A DNA stretch of 64,000 bases from Panopea generosa. Lineage: Eukaryota; Mollusca; Bivalvia; Adapedonta; Hiatellidae. The notes under the pieces were generated by a model. That model worked only from the letters and a program-made list of their open reading frames with translations. It did not search any database and had not been told where the DNA came from. The translations under genes and the position numbers were made by a program. The stretch lies in assembly GCA_029582155.1 (NCBI GenBank), contig CM055900.1, forward strand, positions 43,583,624 to 43,647,623, in the 5' to 3' direction. Positions 24,761 through 35,604 of the stretch are shown here, piece after piece (positions within the stretch are counted from its first letter, which is position 1; each line of letters starts with the position of its first letter).

Positions 24761-25295
24761 TATTATGCGAACTCAGCGATAGAAACTGAACTTGACAAAT
24801 ATGAAAAAATAAGGTCAAAATGAACCAGAACTAGACAAATACAAAAAAAAACAAGGCCAAATGAACCAGAACCAGACAAATACAAAAAAACAAGGCCAAA
24901 ATGAACTGGAACTGAACCAATATGACTACTTCTGATTGTTCAAACCTAAATCCAATCACTTAATCAACTTGTGATAAAACAATTGCATCGTTTTGTTGAA
25001 ATTGACACTGTTGAAATCACTTAATTAAGTTATTTTTGGTTCAATGAACAGAAAATTACCACGTGAATTAGAAACACTCAGATACATGACCTGATGCTGA
25101 AACTGATAAAACTGAATAACCATGGCAACAGATATATGTTACTTTGACAGATGAAACACCACTAGATATAAAATCTAGTTAATATATTTTAAAGAAACGA
25201 TTCCTGTAGGGAAATTAATAACACAGAAATAGATCCATTAAGTTCCATTTTCTTAATTGTATAACATTAAGATTGCACTATATGAATACTGACTT
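24761..25295. other. No gene
   Basis: A short two-copy repeat (ACAAATACAAAAAAACAAGG, about 24830-24905), otherwise featureless. Confidence 0.5.
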
Positions 25296-25299
25296 GTTA

Positions 25300-26098
25300 C
25301 ATGATACCACATACTGTCAGGCACATGAGACGCAGATGCCAAGTGGTATCACATGATACCACACACTGTCAGGCACATGGGATGCAGATGCCAAGGAGGT
25401 ATCACATGATACCACACACTGTCAGGCACATGAGATGCAAATGCCAAGGAGGTATCACATGATACCACACACTGTCAGGCACATGAGACGCAGATGCCAA
25501 GTGGTATCACGTGATACCACACACTGTCAAACACATGAGACACAGATGCAAAGGAGGTAATACATGATACCATACACTGTCACAGACACATGGTATGACA
25601 CCCCACCCAGTCACATTATACTGACACTGGGCCGAACAGACCTAGAACTCTCCTCTAAATGCTGAGTGTCAAGCGAGGTAGCTTCTAGTACCATTTTTAA
25701 AGTCTTTGGTATGACCCTGCAGGGTATTGAACTCCTGACCTTCCGCATGCGAGGCGGACGCTCTACCACTAGACTACGCTGCAGTCTCAGACACATGGGA
25801 CACAGATGCCAAGTGGTATCACATGATACCACACACTGTCAGACACATGACGTGCAGATGCCAAGTGGTATCACATGATACCACATAATGTCAGACACAT
25901 GAGATGCAGATGCTAAAATGTATCACATGATACCACACATTAACAGACACATAAGACACAGATGCCAACTGGTATCATGTGATACCACACACAAGAGACA
26001 CAGATGTTAAGTGGTATCACATGATACCATACACTGTCAGACACATGAGACACAGATGCCAAGCAGTATCACATGATACACCACACTGTCAGACACAG
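25300..26098 (+). repeat. Minisatellite, about 52-bp unit with GGTATCACATGATACC palindrome
   Basis: About eleven units of GGTATCACATGATACCACAC followed by ACTGTCAGGCACATGAGACG and CAGATGCCAAGT, interrupted by a SINE at 25592-25797. Each unit holds the palindromic core. Confidence 0.9.
25592..25797 (-). mobile_element. tRNA-derived SINE family S3, inserted in minisatellite
   Basis: Reverse complement head: TAGTCTAGTGGTAGAGCGTC (A box) and GGTCAGGAGTTCAATACCC (B box), then a roughly 130-bp body shared with 22905. It is flanked on both sides by CAGACACATGG (11 bp), a possible target duplication. The SINE 3' tail itself contains much of this string, so this is not proof. Confidence 0.75.
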
Positions 26099-26628
26099 TT
26101 GTCCGATGGAGGCGTTTCCTGGCAGAGTTCTGGTTTGCCTCATATTCTTCCATTATCGTGTTAACGTTTTGACACATTTTAAATCTGTGTTCTACTGACA
26201 CCAAGTTCACAACCAATAATTTTTTCCAGAGTCAAGAAGTTTAACCACCATTATAAGTTCATCCAAGGTCAAGCAATTTCTTTTCATTTTGGACATTGTT
26301 TATACATTGACAGTTATTCACAGTATGACATGAAAAATATTATTGTTCCATTGCAATCGCACCCACTTCCATAGCCGATTAAATCAAATTAGTAACTAAA
26401 CAAACTGACCAATTGCAATTATCTTTTCATCTTACACAGTTCAATAATTGTGCATAACCGCCATTAAATCAAATGTGTTTACAAGTGACACACATTCTTT
26501 GTTTAAACCTCATTTAAACTGTACTGTAAATACAAGCGGTTAAACAGCCATGTGCCCAGCCAATTAAAGTCATTGAACTGGTTATATTTCTCTGCTTATT
26601 AGACCATATATCATGTTGCTAAATTAAC
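26099..26628. other. No recognisable feature
   Basis: Intronic non-coding sequence. Confidence 0.5.
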
Positions 26629-26629
26629 A

Positions 26630-29600
26630 CTGACTATCAGTATATATCATGGTGCATTAACATTGACTGCCAGTATATATCATGGTGTGTTTACATTGAC
26701 TGCCAGTATATATCATGGAGCGTTAACACTGACTGTCAGTATATATAATGGTGCTTTAACCTTGACTGCCGGTATATATCTTGTTGCGTTCACATTAACT
26801 GTCAATATATCATGGTGCCTTAACCTTGACCGTCAGTATATATCATGGTGCATTTACACAGACTGTCAGTATATATCATAGTGTGTTTACCTTGCCTGCC
26901 AGTATATATCATGGTGTGTTAACATTGACTGCCAGTATATATAATGATGCGTTAACATTGACTGCCAGTATATATCATGGTGCGTTAACATTGACTGTCA
27001 GTATATATCATGGTGCATTTACATTGACTGGCAGTATCTATCATGGTGCGTTAACTTTGACTGGCAGTATCTATCATGGTGCATTAACATTGACTATCAG
27101 TATATATCAGGGTGTGTTAACATTGACTGTCAGTATATATCATGGTATGTTAACAATGATTGTCAGTGTATATCAATGTGTACAAACATTGGCTGCCAGT
27201 TTATATCATGATTGGTTAACACTGACTGCCAGAATATATCATGATGCATTAACATTGACTGACAGTATATATCATGATGCATTGACATTGAATGTCAGTA
27301 TATATCATGATGCATTAACATTGACTGTCAGTATATATCATGGTGTGTTAACATTGACTGCCAGTATATGTCATGGTGTGTTAACATTGACTGCCAGTAT
27401 ATATCATGGAGCGTTAACATTGACTGCCAGTATATATCTTGTTGCATTCACATTAACTGTCAATATATATCATGGTGCCTTAACATTGACTGTCAGTATA
27501 TATCATGGTGCGTTAACATTGACTGCCAGTATATATCATGGTGTGTTAACATTGACTGCCAGTATATATCATGGAGCATTAACATTGACTGCCAGTATAT
27601 ATCTTGTTGCATTCACATTAACTGTCAATATATATCATGGTGCCTTAACCTTGACTGTCAGTATATATCATAGTGCGTTTACCTTGCCTGCCAGTATATA
27701 TCATGGTGTGTTAACATTGACTGCCAGTATATATCATGATGAATTAACATTGACTATCAGTATATATCAGGGTGTGTTAACATTGACTGTCAGTATATAT
27801 CATGGTATGTTAACATTGATTGTCAGTGTATATCAATGTGCACAAACATTGGCTGCCAGTATATATTATGATTGGTTAACACCGACTGCCATAATATATC
27901 ATGATACATTAACATTGACTGACAGTATATATCATGATGCATTAACATTGACTGTCAGTATATATCATGATACGTTAACATTGACTGTCAGTATATATTA
28001 TGAGGTGTTCACATTGACTGGCAGTATCTATAATAGTGCATTAATATTGACTGGCAGTATCTATCATGATGCGTTAATATTGACTGTCAGTATATATCAT
28101 GATGCGTTAATACTGACTGTCAGTATATATCATGGTGTGTTAACTCTGACTGCCAGTATACATCATGGTGCATTAATATTGACTGCCAGTATCTAGCATG
28201 TTGCATTAACATTGACCGTCAGTATATATCATAATGCGTTAAGACTGACTGCCAGTATATATCATGATGCGTTAACACTGATTGCCAGTATATATCATGG
28301 TGTGTTAACATTGACTGCCAGTATATATCATGGTGTGTTAACACTGACTGTCAGTATATATCATACTGCCTTAACCTTGGCTGCCAGTTTATATCATGGT
28401 GCGTTAATCTTGACTGCGAGTATATATCACAGTGTGCTAACACTGACTGACAGTATATATCATGTTGCATTAACACTGACTCCCAGTATATATCATAATG
28501 TGTTTACATTGACTGTCAGTATATATCATGGTGCATTAGCATTGACTGTCAGTATATATCATGATGTGTTTACATTGACTGTCAGTATATATCATGATGC
28601 ATTAACATTGACTGTCAGTATATATCATGATGCATTAACATTGACTGTCAGTATATATCATGATGTGTTAACACTGACTGCCAGTATATATATCATGTTG
28701 TATTAACACTGACTGCCAATATATATCATGGTGCGTTAACATTGACTCCCAGTATATATCATGGTGCGTTAACATTGACTGCCAGTATATATCATGGTGC
28801 GTTAACATTGACTGCCAATATAAATAATGATGCGTTAACATTGACTGCCAGTATATATCATGGTACGTTAACATTGACTCCAAGTATATATCATGGTGCG
28901 TTAATATTGACTGCCAGTATATATCATGGTGCGTTAACATTGACTGTCAATATAAATAATGATGCGCTAACATTGACTGCCAGTATATATCATAGTACGT
29001 TAACATTGACTGCCAGTATATATCATGATGCATGAACACTGACTGCCTGTATATATCATGATGTGTTAACACTGACTCCAGTATATATCATGGTGCGTTA
29101 ATATTGACTGCCAGTATATATCATGATGCATGAACACTGACTGCCAATATATATCATGATGCGTTAACATTGACTGTAAGAATATATCATGGTGCCTTAA
29201 CATTGACTGCTTGTATATATGATGATGTGTTAACATTGACTACGAGTATATATTTTGTTGCGTTCACATTAACTGTCAATATATATCATGGTGCATAAAC
29301 ATTGACTGTCAGTATATAGCATGGTGCATTAACATTTAATGCCAGTATATATATATCTTGTTGCGTTCACATTAACTGTCAGTATATATCATGGTGCGTT
29401 AACATTGACTGTCAGTATATATCATGATGTATTAACATTGACTGCCAGTATATATCATGGTGCGTTAACATTGACTGCCAGTATATATCATGGTGCATTA
29501 ACATTGACTGCCAGTATATATCATGATGTATTAACATTGACTGCCAGTATATATCATGGTGCGTTAACATTGACTGCCAGTATATATCATGTATTAAATT

Positions 29601-29645
29601 GACTGCCAGTATATATCATGATGTATTAACATTGACTGTCAGTAA
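26630..29645 (+). repeat. Large satellite-like array of 33-bp units, about 90 copies
   Basis: Unit: ATTGACTGCCAGTATATATC followed by ATGGTGCGTTAAC. The unit length is a multiple of three, so long frames stay open (for example 26826-28196, 456 codons, an 11-residue period SIYHGALTLTA), and other frames are partly open too. A higher-order copy is visible: blocks near 27100 and 27760 match at an offset of exactly 660 bp (20 units). It lies inside intron 2 of the TMEM64-like gene. Confidence 0.95.
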
Positions 29646-29649
29646 ACAT

Positions 29650-31265
29650 CACGGCTTAAGCCCGTGAGACTGATATGGCTTTTATGGTTCAATATCACCA
29701 AGTGGCACACTGATCTCAGTTTATAACCTCTTAGTACAATCATTCTTTCTGTATCTACATACAAGATCAATGAAGAGACACTCGTCATTGTTTGCTTTGA
29801 GAGACTGCAAAGAAAGACTATTTGTCAGGTAAAGAAAAGAAGGCGACAGTGTGCAATTACAAAAATAACTTTGTGTGTCTACGTCAAGAGTAGAGTACAA
29901 GATCGTGTTGAGCCTGATAACTTTGATTATATTCCACTTACCCAACCCACTAGATCTTATTCTACCATGTTGATATGTTAATTACACAAGGTGGGCAGGG
30001 TCTGGTACTTGAGCTCAGACCCAGAATTTGATTTGAGGGTGTGACACCCCGCCATGAGCATAGGATGGATTTTGATAAAAGACTACTTGTTTTATCCAGG
30101 AAAGACGAGTGTGATTTGTTGTAAGAACTGGTGTTCACAATCAATGTAAATTTGATTTTTGCTAAAAGATGCCTTATTGTTCACATACATACCATTTTTT
30201 AGAATTGTTTGGAAATAATATAACAATATATGTATTAAATGTATAAATATATGTGTATAATGGTTCTGAGAAATAATCTGGTAAAACATCATTTCTTTAT
30301 CATTTATTTATTTCTTAAGAGAATTTGTTGGAGCCTATAGTGTTGAAGAATTGAATAAACAGGTACTTATTGCCGTAAAACTTTGTTTGGTGTGTGAGTT
30401 GGTGGTGTTTGGTGTGTGTCTTGGTGGTGTGTGTGTGTGTGTTGGTGAAGGTGTGTGTACATGTTGGTGGTATAATAAAATAAATCTAAACAGAGCTATA
30501 AGGTATAAAGAAGCACCTGAAGTACAGAAGACGAAGACTGTCATCTCTCACTACAGCAATGTCATCAATATACGGTTAAGAAGATTAAATTGAATTCCAA
30601 GAGAATATCAAATTCCAATTAAGTCATAGATCATTGTCATAAATTGGAGTGTATGAGAAAATAAGAAGAAATTATATTTCAGTATACATGAAGATAACAG
30701 GGATGAGAGTTAAATTAAAATTGACTGTCTGCTGAATATCAGATTGCAAATATAAAATGAAAATACTGAAATTTATCTGAAAGTTCCATATTGCACAATT
30801 TGTTGTTCCTATTTAAAGCACCTGGGATTGATGCAAAATGCAAAACTGGCCATCAAATAAGAATAAAATTCATCACCATCCTACGATTATCTAGTATCAT
30901 TTTTCATAATCAATTATTAACAATGTTTGTAGCATACAGTATGAAACTGTCACAGCTGTCTACACAACCTGGAATTTGATGTTTACCCGCTGCAACAGAC
31001 TGATTCCCAAACCACCGTAAGAACCAATGACTCTATGACAGTGCCAAGCATTAATTGCCAACAACCACACAGTACACTACCAGAGTACTTTAAAAAATTT
31101 CTGGTGTTGTTTTCCTTTTGTAAATAAAGAGTTTTCTCAACTTTGCAATATTTCAGAATATATTTAGGGTGTGTCAATGAGGGAGTGAGCAAATAGAAAC
31201 ACTACAGTATATACATGTCAGGTTAAGATATTTTGCATATTCCAAATCAGTATTTCATTCAAAAC
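29650..31265. other. No gene; GTGT-rich patch
   Basis: A TTTGGTGTGTGTCTTGGTGG-type low-complexity stretch at about 30387-30470. Otherwise featureless intron. Confidence 0.5.
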
Positions 31266-31269
31266 GTTA

Positions 31270-31429
31270 TGGCCATGGCGGTAGCATAGAACTTTACTCC
31301 ATAGATACACGTTTTCCCGCACCAATCACAGAAGGCCTTTGAAAACAGAGCAGGAAGAGTTCAGATTGCTCGTAACGTGCGGGAAAACGTGTATCTATGG
31401 AGTAAAGTTCTATGCTACCGCCATGGCCA
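31270..31429. repeat. Perfect 53-bp inverted repeat, 54-bp spacer
   Basis: 31270-31322 and 31377-31429 are exact reverse complements. The arm covers the left end of the MITE copy at 31290 plus about 20 bp of its flank, and it replaces the usual internal hairpin arm of that MITE. Confidence 0.95.
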
Positions 31430-31551
31430 CTTCCTTCACCGTTTTTCACTCTGTCAGTTAATATAAACATAATTCACCCATTGCTGATACGTGGTGAATT
31501 AATGTTTTCAATGTTAGAGGTGTCGTAAGGCATCTATATGAAGTAAAGAGA
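31290..31551. mobile_element. Diverged copy of the TTAA-flanked MITE
   Basis: CTTTACTCCATAGATAC ... CAGGAAGAGTTCAGATTGCT ... CACTCTGTCAGTTAATATAA ... TCTATATGAAGTAAAG parallels the copies at 38613, 39707 and 43461. The TTAA flanks are not preserved. Confidence 0.75.
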
Positions 31552-31872
31552 TAGTTGATGGAGTGTAGGCCACTCATGCAAAATCCACCCGATGGCTCTT
31601 AAAAAACGACACTCAGAACTGTTTCTACCCAGGGAATGGACTCGAGACAGGTTGATATAAGATCTGAGCTTCCTTCAGGATTGAGCTCAACTAAAATATA
31701 AACTTTATTCCAGCTTTTGGACAGAAATTGCTAAGTGAAGAACAACATTGTTTGCAAATTGAAGAGAACAGCCAGTGAAGAGCGTATGGTCTACAGACTG
31801 ATAGAGAACGGCTACTGCAGATCTAACATGCAGATATGGGATGAATTTGTTCACCCGATTCCCACAAGTATT

Positions 31873-32012
31873 AATAGAGTGCATGGTTTAGTGGTAGATT
31901 ATCAAACCCAGGATCAGCTTTGATTCTCTGCCTTGTGTGGTGTCCTTGAGCAAGACACTTTATCCACATATGCTTGGTTCTGCATGGTTCTACCCAGGAA
32001 GTGTGAATTAGA
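31873..32012 (+). mobile_element. tRNA-derived SINE family S2, adjacent to exon 2 donor
   Basis: A-box-like TGGTTTAGTGGTAGATTATC, a weak B box, then GTGTGGTGTCCTTGAGCAAG, CCACATATGCTTGGTTC and TCTACCCAGGAAG, which match 48919-49085. Its right end lies within about 20 bp of the exon 2 splice donor (32027). Confidence 0.7.
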
Positions 32013-32027
32013 GACCGATGAGATTAC

Positions 32028-32189
32028 CTGTACAATGAGGACTACATATCCTGTCTTCTGATTGGTTTCATCTGTGAGTATATCATTCATGGAGCGTAAT
32101 GTAGTACCCATATAACAGTTCAGGATGGCAGTGGGAAGCATGCCCAATGTTGATGCACACACATACGAGACTAGAGGTATATCTGTGAG
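32028..32189 (-). CDS. TMEM64: TMEM64-like protein, coding exon 2
   Basis: A 162-bp exon of 54 codons, residues 224-277. It begins LTDIPLVSYV and carries the conserved stretch TLGMLPTAILNCYMGTTLRS typical of the VTT C-terminal half of TMEM64, with a hydrophobic segment near 229-254. On the minus strand the acceptor reads TGTATTTCAG before 32189 and the donor reads CAG/GTAATC at 32028/32027. Both borders are phase 0 and join exons 1 and 3 without a frame shift. The 5' edge of this exon is itself similar to the units of the 60-bp tandem array that starts immediately upstream in the pre-mRNA (see repeat 32158-34260). A SINE lies about 20 bp beyond the donor. Confidence 0.9.
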
Positions 32190-33272
32190 CTGAAATACAT
32201 ATTAAGGTCAATATATTGTATGTATACAAGAATAGATAGATCTGTGAGTAGAAATTATATATTCTGGTCAATTACACTGTACATACAAGATTAGATAGAT
32301 CTGTGAGTAGAAATTATATATTCAGGTCAATTACACTGTACATACATGTACAAGACTAGATAGACCTGTGAGATAAAATTATATATTCTGGTCAATTACA
32401 CTGTACATACAAGATTAGATAGATCTGTGAGTAGAAATTATTTATTCAGGTCAATTACACTGTACATACAAGACTAGATAGACCTGTGAGTAGAAATTAT
32501 ATATTCAGGTCAATTACACAGTACATACATGTACAAGACTAGATAGACCTGTGAGATGAAATTATATATTCAGGTCAATTACACTGTACATACAAGATCA
32601 GATAGACCAGTGAGTAGAAATTATATATTCTGGTCAATTACACTGTACATACAAGATAAGATAGACCTGTGAGTAGAAATTATATATTCTGGTCAATTAC
32701 ATTGTACATACAAGATTAGATAGACCTGTGAGTAGAAATTATATATTCTGGTCAATTACACTGTACATACAAGATTAGATAGATCTGTGAGATGAAATTA
32801 TATATTCAGGTCAATTACATTGTAGTACAAGATTAGATAGATCTGTGTGATAAAATTATATATTCTGGTCAATTACACTGTACATACAAGATTAGATAGA
32901 CCTGTAAGTACAAATTATATATTCTGGTCAATAACACTGTACATACAAGATTAGATAGATCTGTGAGTAGAAATTATATACTCTGGTCAATTACACTGTA
33001 CATACAAGATAAGATAGATCTGTGAGATGAAATTATATATTCAGGTCAATTACACTGTACATACAATACTAGATAGATCTGTGAGATGAAATTATACATT
33101 CAGGTCAATTACACTGAACATACAAGACTAGATAGACCTGTGAGATGAAATTATATATTCAGGTCAATTACACTGTACATACAAGATAAGATAGACCTGT
33201 AAGATGAAATTATATATTCTGGTCAATTACACTGTACATACAAAATTTGATAGATCTGTGAGATGAAATTAT

Positions 33273-33956
33273 TAAGGATGGCAACGAATGGCAATATTGA
33301 TATTCGAATATTCGGTCATTCTTTCGAACGAATATTCGAATATATTCGGTCAAGATCTTAAAAATAAATAATCATCAATCATCAAAGTTAAAAATTCGTA
33401 TATTTGTATAGTTTATAAGTAATTCACTATTTATAAATGAAATTGAAAAACAAACATAAAAAAAATATATATAAGTTAATTCGTCTACTACTTGACGCAT
33501 TTATTATTCACAAGTACATAAACGGCCTTCAAATCAAAGAAGTGTGCTCTTCAATTAGGTATAAGATTGGTAAATAAACAAACTTGCTCTCACCTTTTCA
33601 AAACAGGGTGATTTACAACAGACCGTGAAGGCAGATCGAAGATTAAAATTGCCTAAGGCAAACAATTAAAGGATTACCGACCAGGACCCTTTATCACCTT
33701 GACAACGTCAAATTGACACCCGTCTTAGGAGGAAATCGATAATTACCGTGTCTTAACCTGGTTGATATAACACCTTTCAAAACCATTTGTGGCAAAAATA
33801 TTGAAATTGAAAATAAATAAAGAAAACAATTTGAATTAACTATTTTTTTTTTTAATATTTTTTTTTTGTTGCGAATATTCGAATATCAATATGACATTCG
33901 ATTATTCGGACGTATGACCGAATATTCGAATATCCGAATATTCGTTGACATCCTTA
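33273..33956. mobile_element. hAT-type non-autonomous element, 684 bp, with 8-bp target duplication
   Basis: Inverted termini TAAGGATGGCAACGAAT / ATTCGTTGACATCCTTA with subterminal copies of GAATATTCGAATA. Flanked by GAAATTAT at 33265-33272 and 33957-33964, which is part of the array unit. No transposase frame. Confidence 0.9.
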
Positions 33957-34235
33957 GAAATTATATATTCAGGTCAATTACACTGTACATACAAGATCAG
34001 ATAGATCTGTGGGGTGAAATTATATATCCAGGTCAATTACACTGTACATACAAGATCAGATAGATCTGTGGGGTGAAATTACATATTCAGGTCAATTACA
34101 TTGTACATACAAGATTAGATAGATCTGTGAGATGAAATTGTATTGTAGGGTCAATATATTGTACGTATACAAGTCTAGATAGATCTGTAAACAAAAGTTA
34201 ATTAAATTGTACAGATGAGGCTCAACCCAAACATA

Positions 34236-34253
34236 TATCTGTGAGCTGAAATT
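34236..34253 (-). promoter_or_regulatory. Intact decoy copy of the exon 2 splice acceptor
   Basis: 18 bp identical to the real intron 1/exon 2 border (ATATCTGTGAGCTGAAAT on the plus strand). On the minus strand it reads AATGTAATTTCAG/CTCACAGATAT, preserving the AG, whereas most array units have lost it. Use as a splice site is unproven. Confidence 0.55.
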
Positions 34254-34299
34254 ACATTGTACACAATGTACACTGGAGTGGAGAAACCTCTTGTACGAG

Positions 34300-34930
34300 T
34301 TGCAGATTTCGTACATTTTCAAATATGGACTAGTAAAATGTATTAGTTTACTTGTATTTAACAGAAAGTACCAAAATTGAAAACCGTACACATATGTGAC
34401 CAAATTTCTTTCAGTTTGAAGTCTTTATCTTGGATCGTATCTAAAGATCTCAGTACAGGAATATTGCGAATTAATTGCAAGACCAGACAGAATGAAAACT
34501 ATTCCATTCAGTTAAAGTGACACTTTAACGTTTAAACTAGACAGTGTCACCACCGGCTGTTTTAAAACTACTGCCTGTTATGCCTGACATTGTTCAGACA
34601 CAAGGTAATGCTGTTGAAATAAATGCATTCCGAGTTTTGGATATCAAATTTTAGTACCTTGCTAGAATGATATATAAATCAGGCAATATGGAAGATAAAT
34701 TAAGATTTTTTCCTTTTTTTTCAAGAACTTTATATATTAATCTAACTGTAGGTTTGTGAAATAATAGGGTTAAACTGAATTCCCATGTCCCATAGCTCAG
34801 CTAACTCACAGTACTAACAGTATCAAAACCATTGGACATTTAGTGAATGAGGGTCATAGTTCACTATACTAAATAGCATGCAGTAACCAACCTTAATATA
34901 TATCTGGTAAATGAAGAGTTGGAATCATAA
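34300..34930. other. No recognisable feature
   Basis: Intron 1 sequence. Confidence 0.5.
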
Positions 34931-34933
34931 AAG

Positions 34934-35115
34934 TACAGTGAAACCTGTCTTAAGCAGCCAGACAAGGGAATTAGCAAATGTGACCTTTAAATGCAGGTAG
35001 TTGCTTAATAATGGTTAATTTGCTCTTTAAGCATAACAATTGGAAATAACAAACGTGGCTGCTTAAGGCAAGTAATTGCTTATTAGAGGTGACTGCTTAC
35101 AGAGGTTTTAATGTA
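34934..35115. mobile_element. TIR element (TACAGTGAAACCTGTCTTAAG family)
   Basis: The left end TACAGTGAAACCTGTCTTAA and the inverse of the right end (TACATTAAAACCTCTGTAAG) are similar, each with an adjoining GCAG(C/T)CA. The outer TA is compatible with a Tc1/mariner-type MITE. Confidence 0.6.
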
Positions 35116-35382
35116 TGCCTATACATGGTATATGTCCAATAATACAAGCACCATAATTAATCTATAAATAAAAAACTTTATATTAAATCATCATGGCAAA
35201 TCAGCATACCGAATATCACAGCAAATGACCTTAAAATGAATAGCGATATCTTATCAATTGCTTGTAAAGTTTTCATATAAATAAAATTAAAAAAAATGCC
35301 AGATGTTCCTTAATAAAATAGTACTAATTAATTGATAATAAAACAGTTTTTAAATTTATATTTTTTTCTATTAATACAAACC

Positions 35383-35596
35383 ACAGGGGTACGGAGACTA
35401 GCAAGAATTAACCCCACTTCTTCATCGAGTGTGATTGATACAAACTTGGGGGAGCGTCTAGTTCTACCCCTTTGTCATATTTATATATCCATAATTTTTT
35501 TTTTATTATTTTGTTTTCAATTGTTGGGCATATAGTTTTTTTTTGAGGGGTGGGGGGGGGGGGGGTTAATTCTTGCTAGGCTCCGTACCCCTGTGA
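35383..35596. mobile_element. hAT-like MITE, about 213 bp, 32-bp TIRs
   Basis: CAGGGGTACGGAG(A/C)CTAG followed by CAAGAATTAACCCC in inverse orientation at both ends, one mismatch in 32. Flanked by TACAAACC (35375-35382 and 35597-35604). The interior is AT-rich with a G run. Confidence 0.85.
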
Positions 35597-35604
35597 TACA
35601 AACC

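Larger units (their letters stand above)
13817..32027 (-). other. Intron 2 of the TMEM64-like gene
   Basis: About 18.2 kb, GT-AG. It contains the 33-bp array (26.6-29.6 kb), the 20-bp/60-bp array (24.2-24.8 kb), a palindromic 52-bp minisatellite (25.3-26.1 kb), hairpin-ended repeats (15.6-16.2 and 17.4-18.4 kb), several SINE copies and a MITE close to exon 3. No additional coding exon was found between exons 2 and 3, and the two join in frame. Confidence 0.85.
32158..34260. repeat. Approximately 60-bp tandem array overlapping the exon 2 splice acceptor
   Basis: About 22 units of GATCTGTGAGTAGAAATTAT, ATATTCTGGTCAATTACACT and GTACATACAAGATTAGATA. The first unit is the intron 1/exon 2 border itself: exon bases (ACATACGAGACTAGAGG-TATATCTGTGAG) align with the unit's ACATACAAGATTAGATAGATCTGTGAG, and the acceptor's CTGAAATACATATTAAGGTC aligns with its GTAGAAATTATATATTCTGGTC. 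The array is interrupted by a 684-bp transposon at 33273-33956. Confidence 0.9.

Noticed and set aside
26826-28196. 456-codon open frame as a protein-coding gene
   Set aside because: It is a frame through the 33-bp tandem array; frames on the other strand are also open and there is no start, splice or domain evidence. Kept as a repeat.
26630-29645. CRISPR-like array
   Set aside because: Contiguous tandem units without unique spacers, in a eukaryotic intron.
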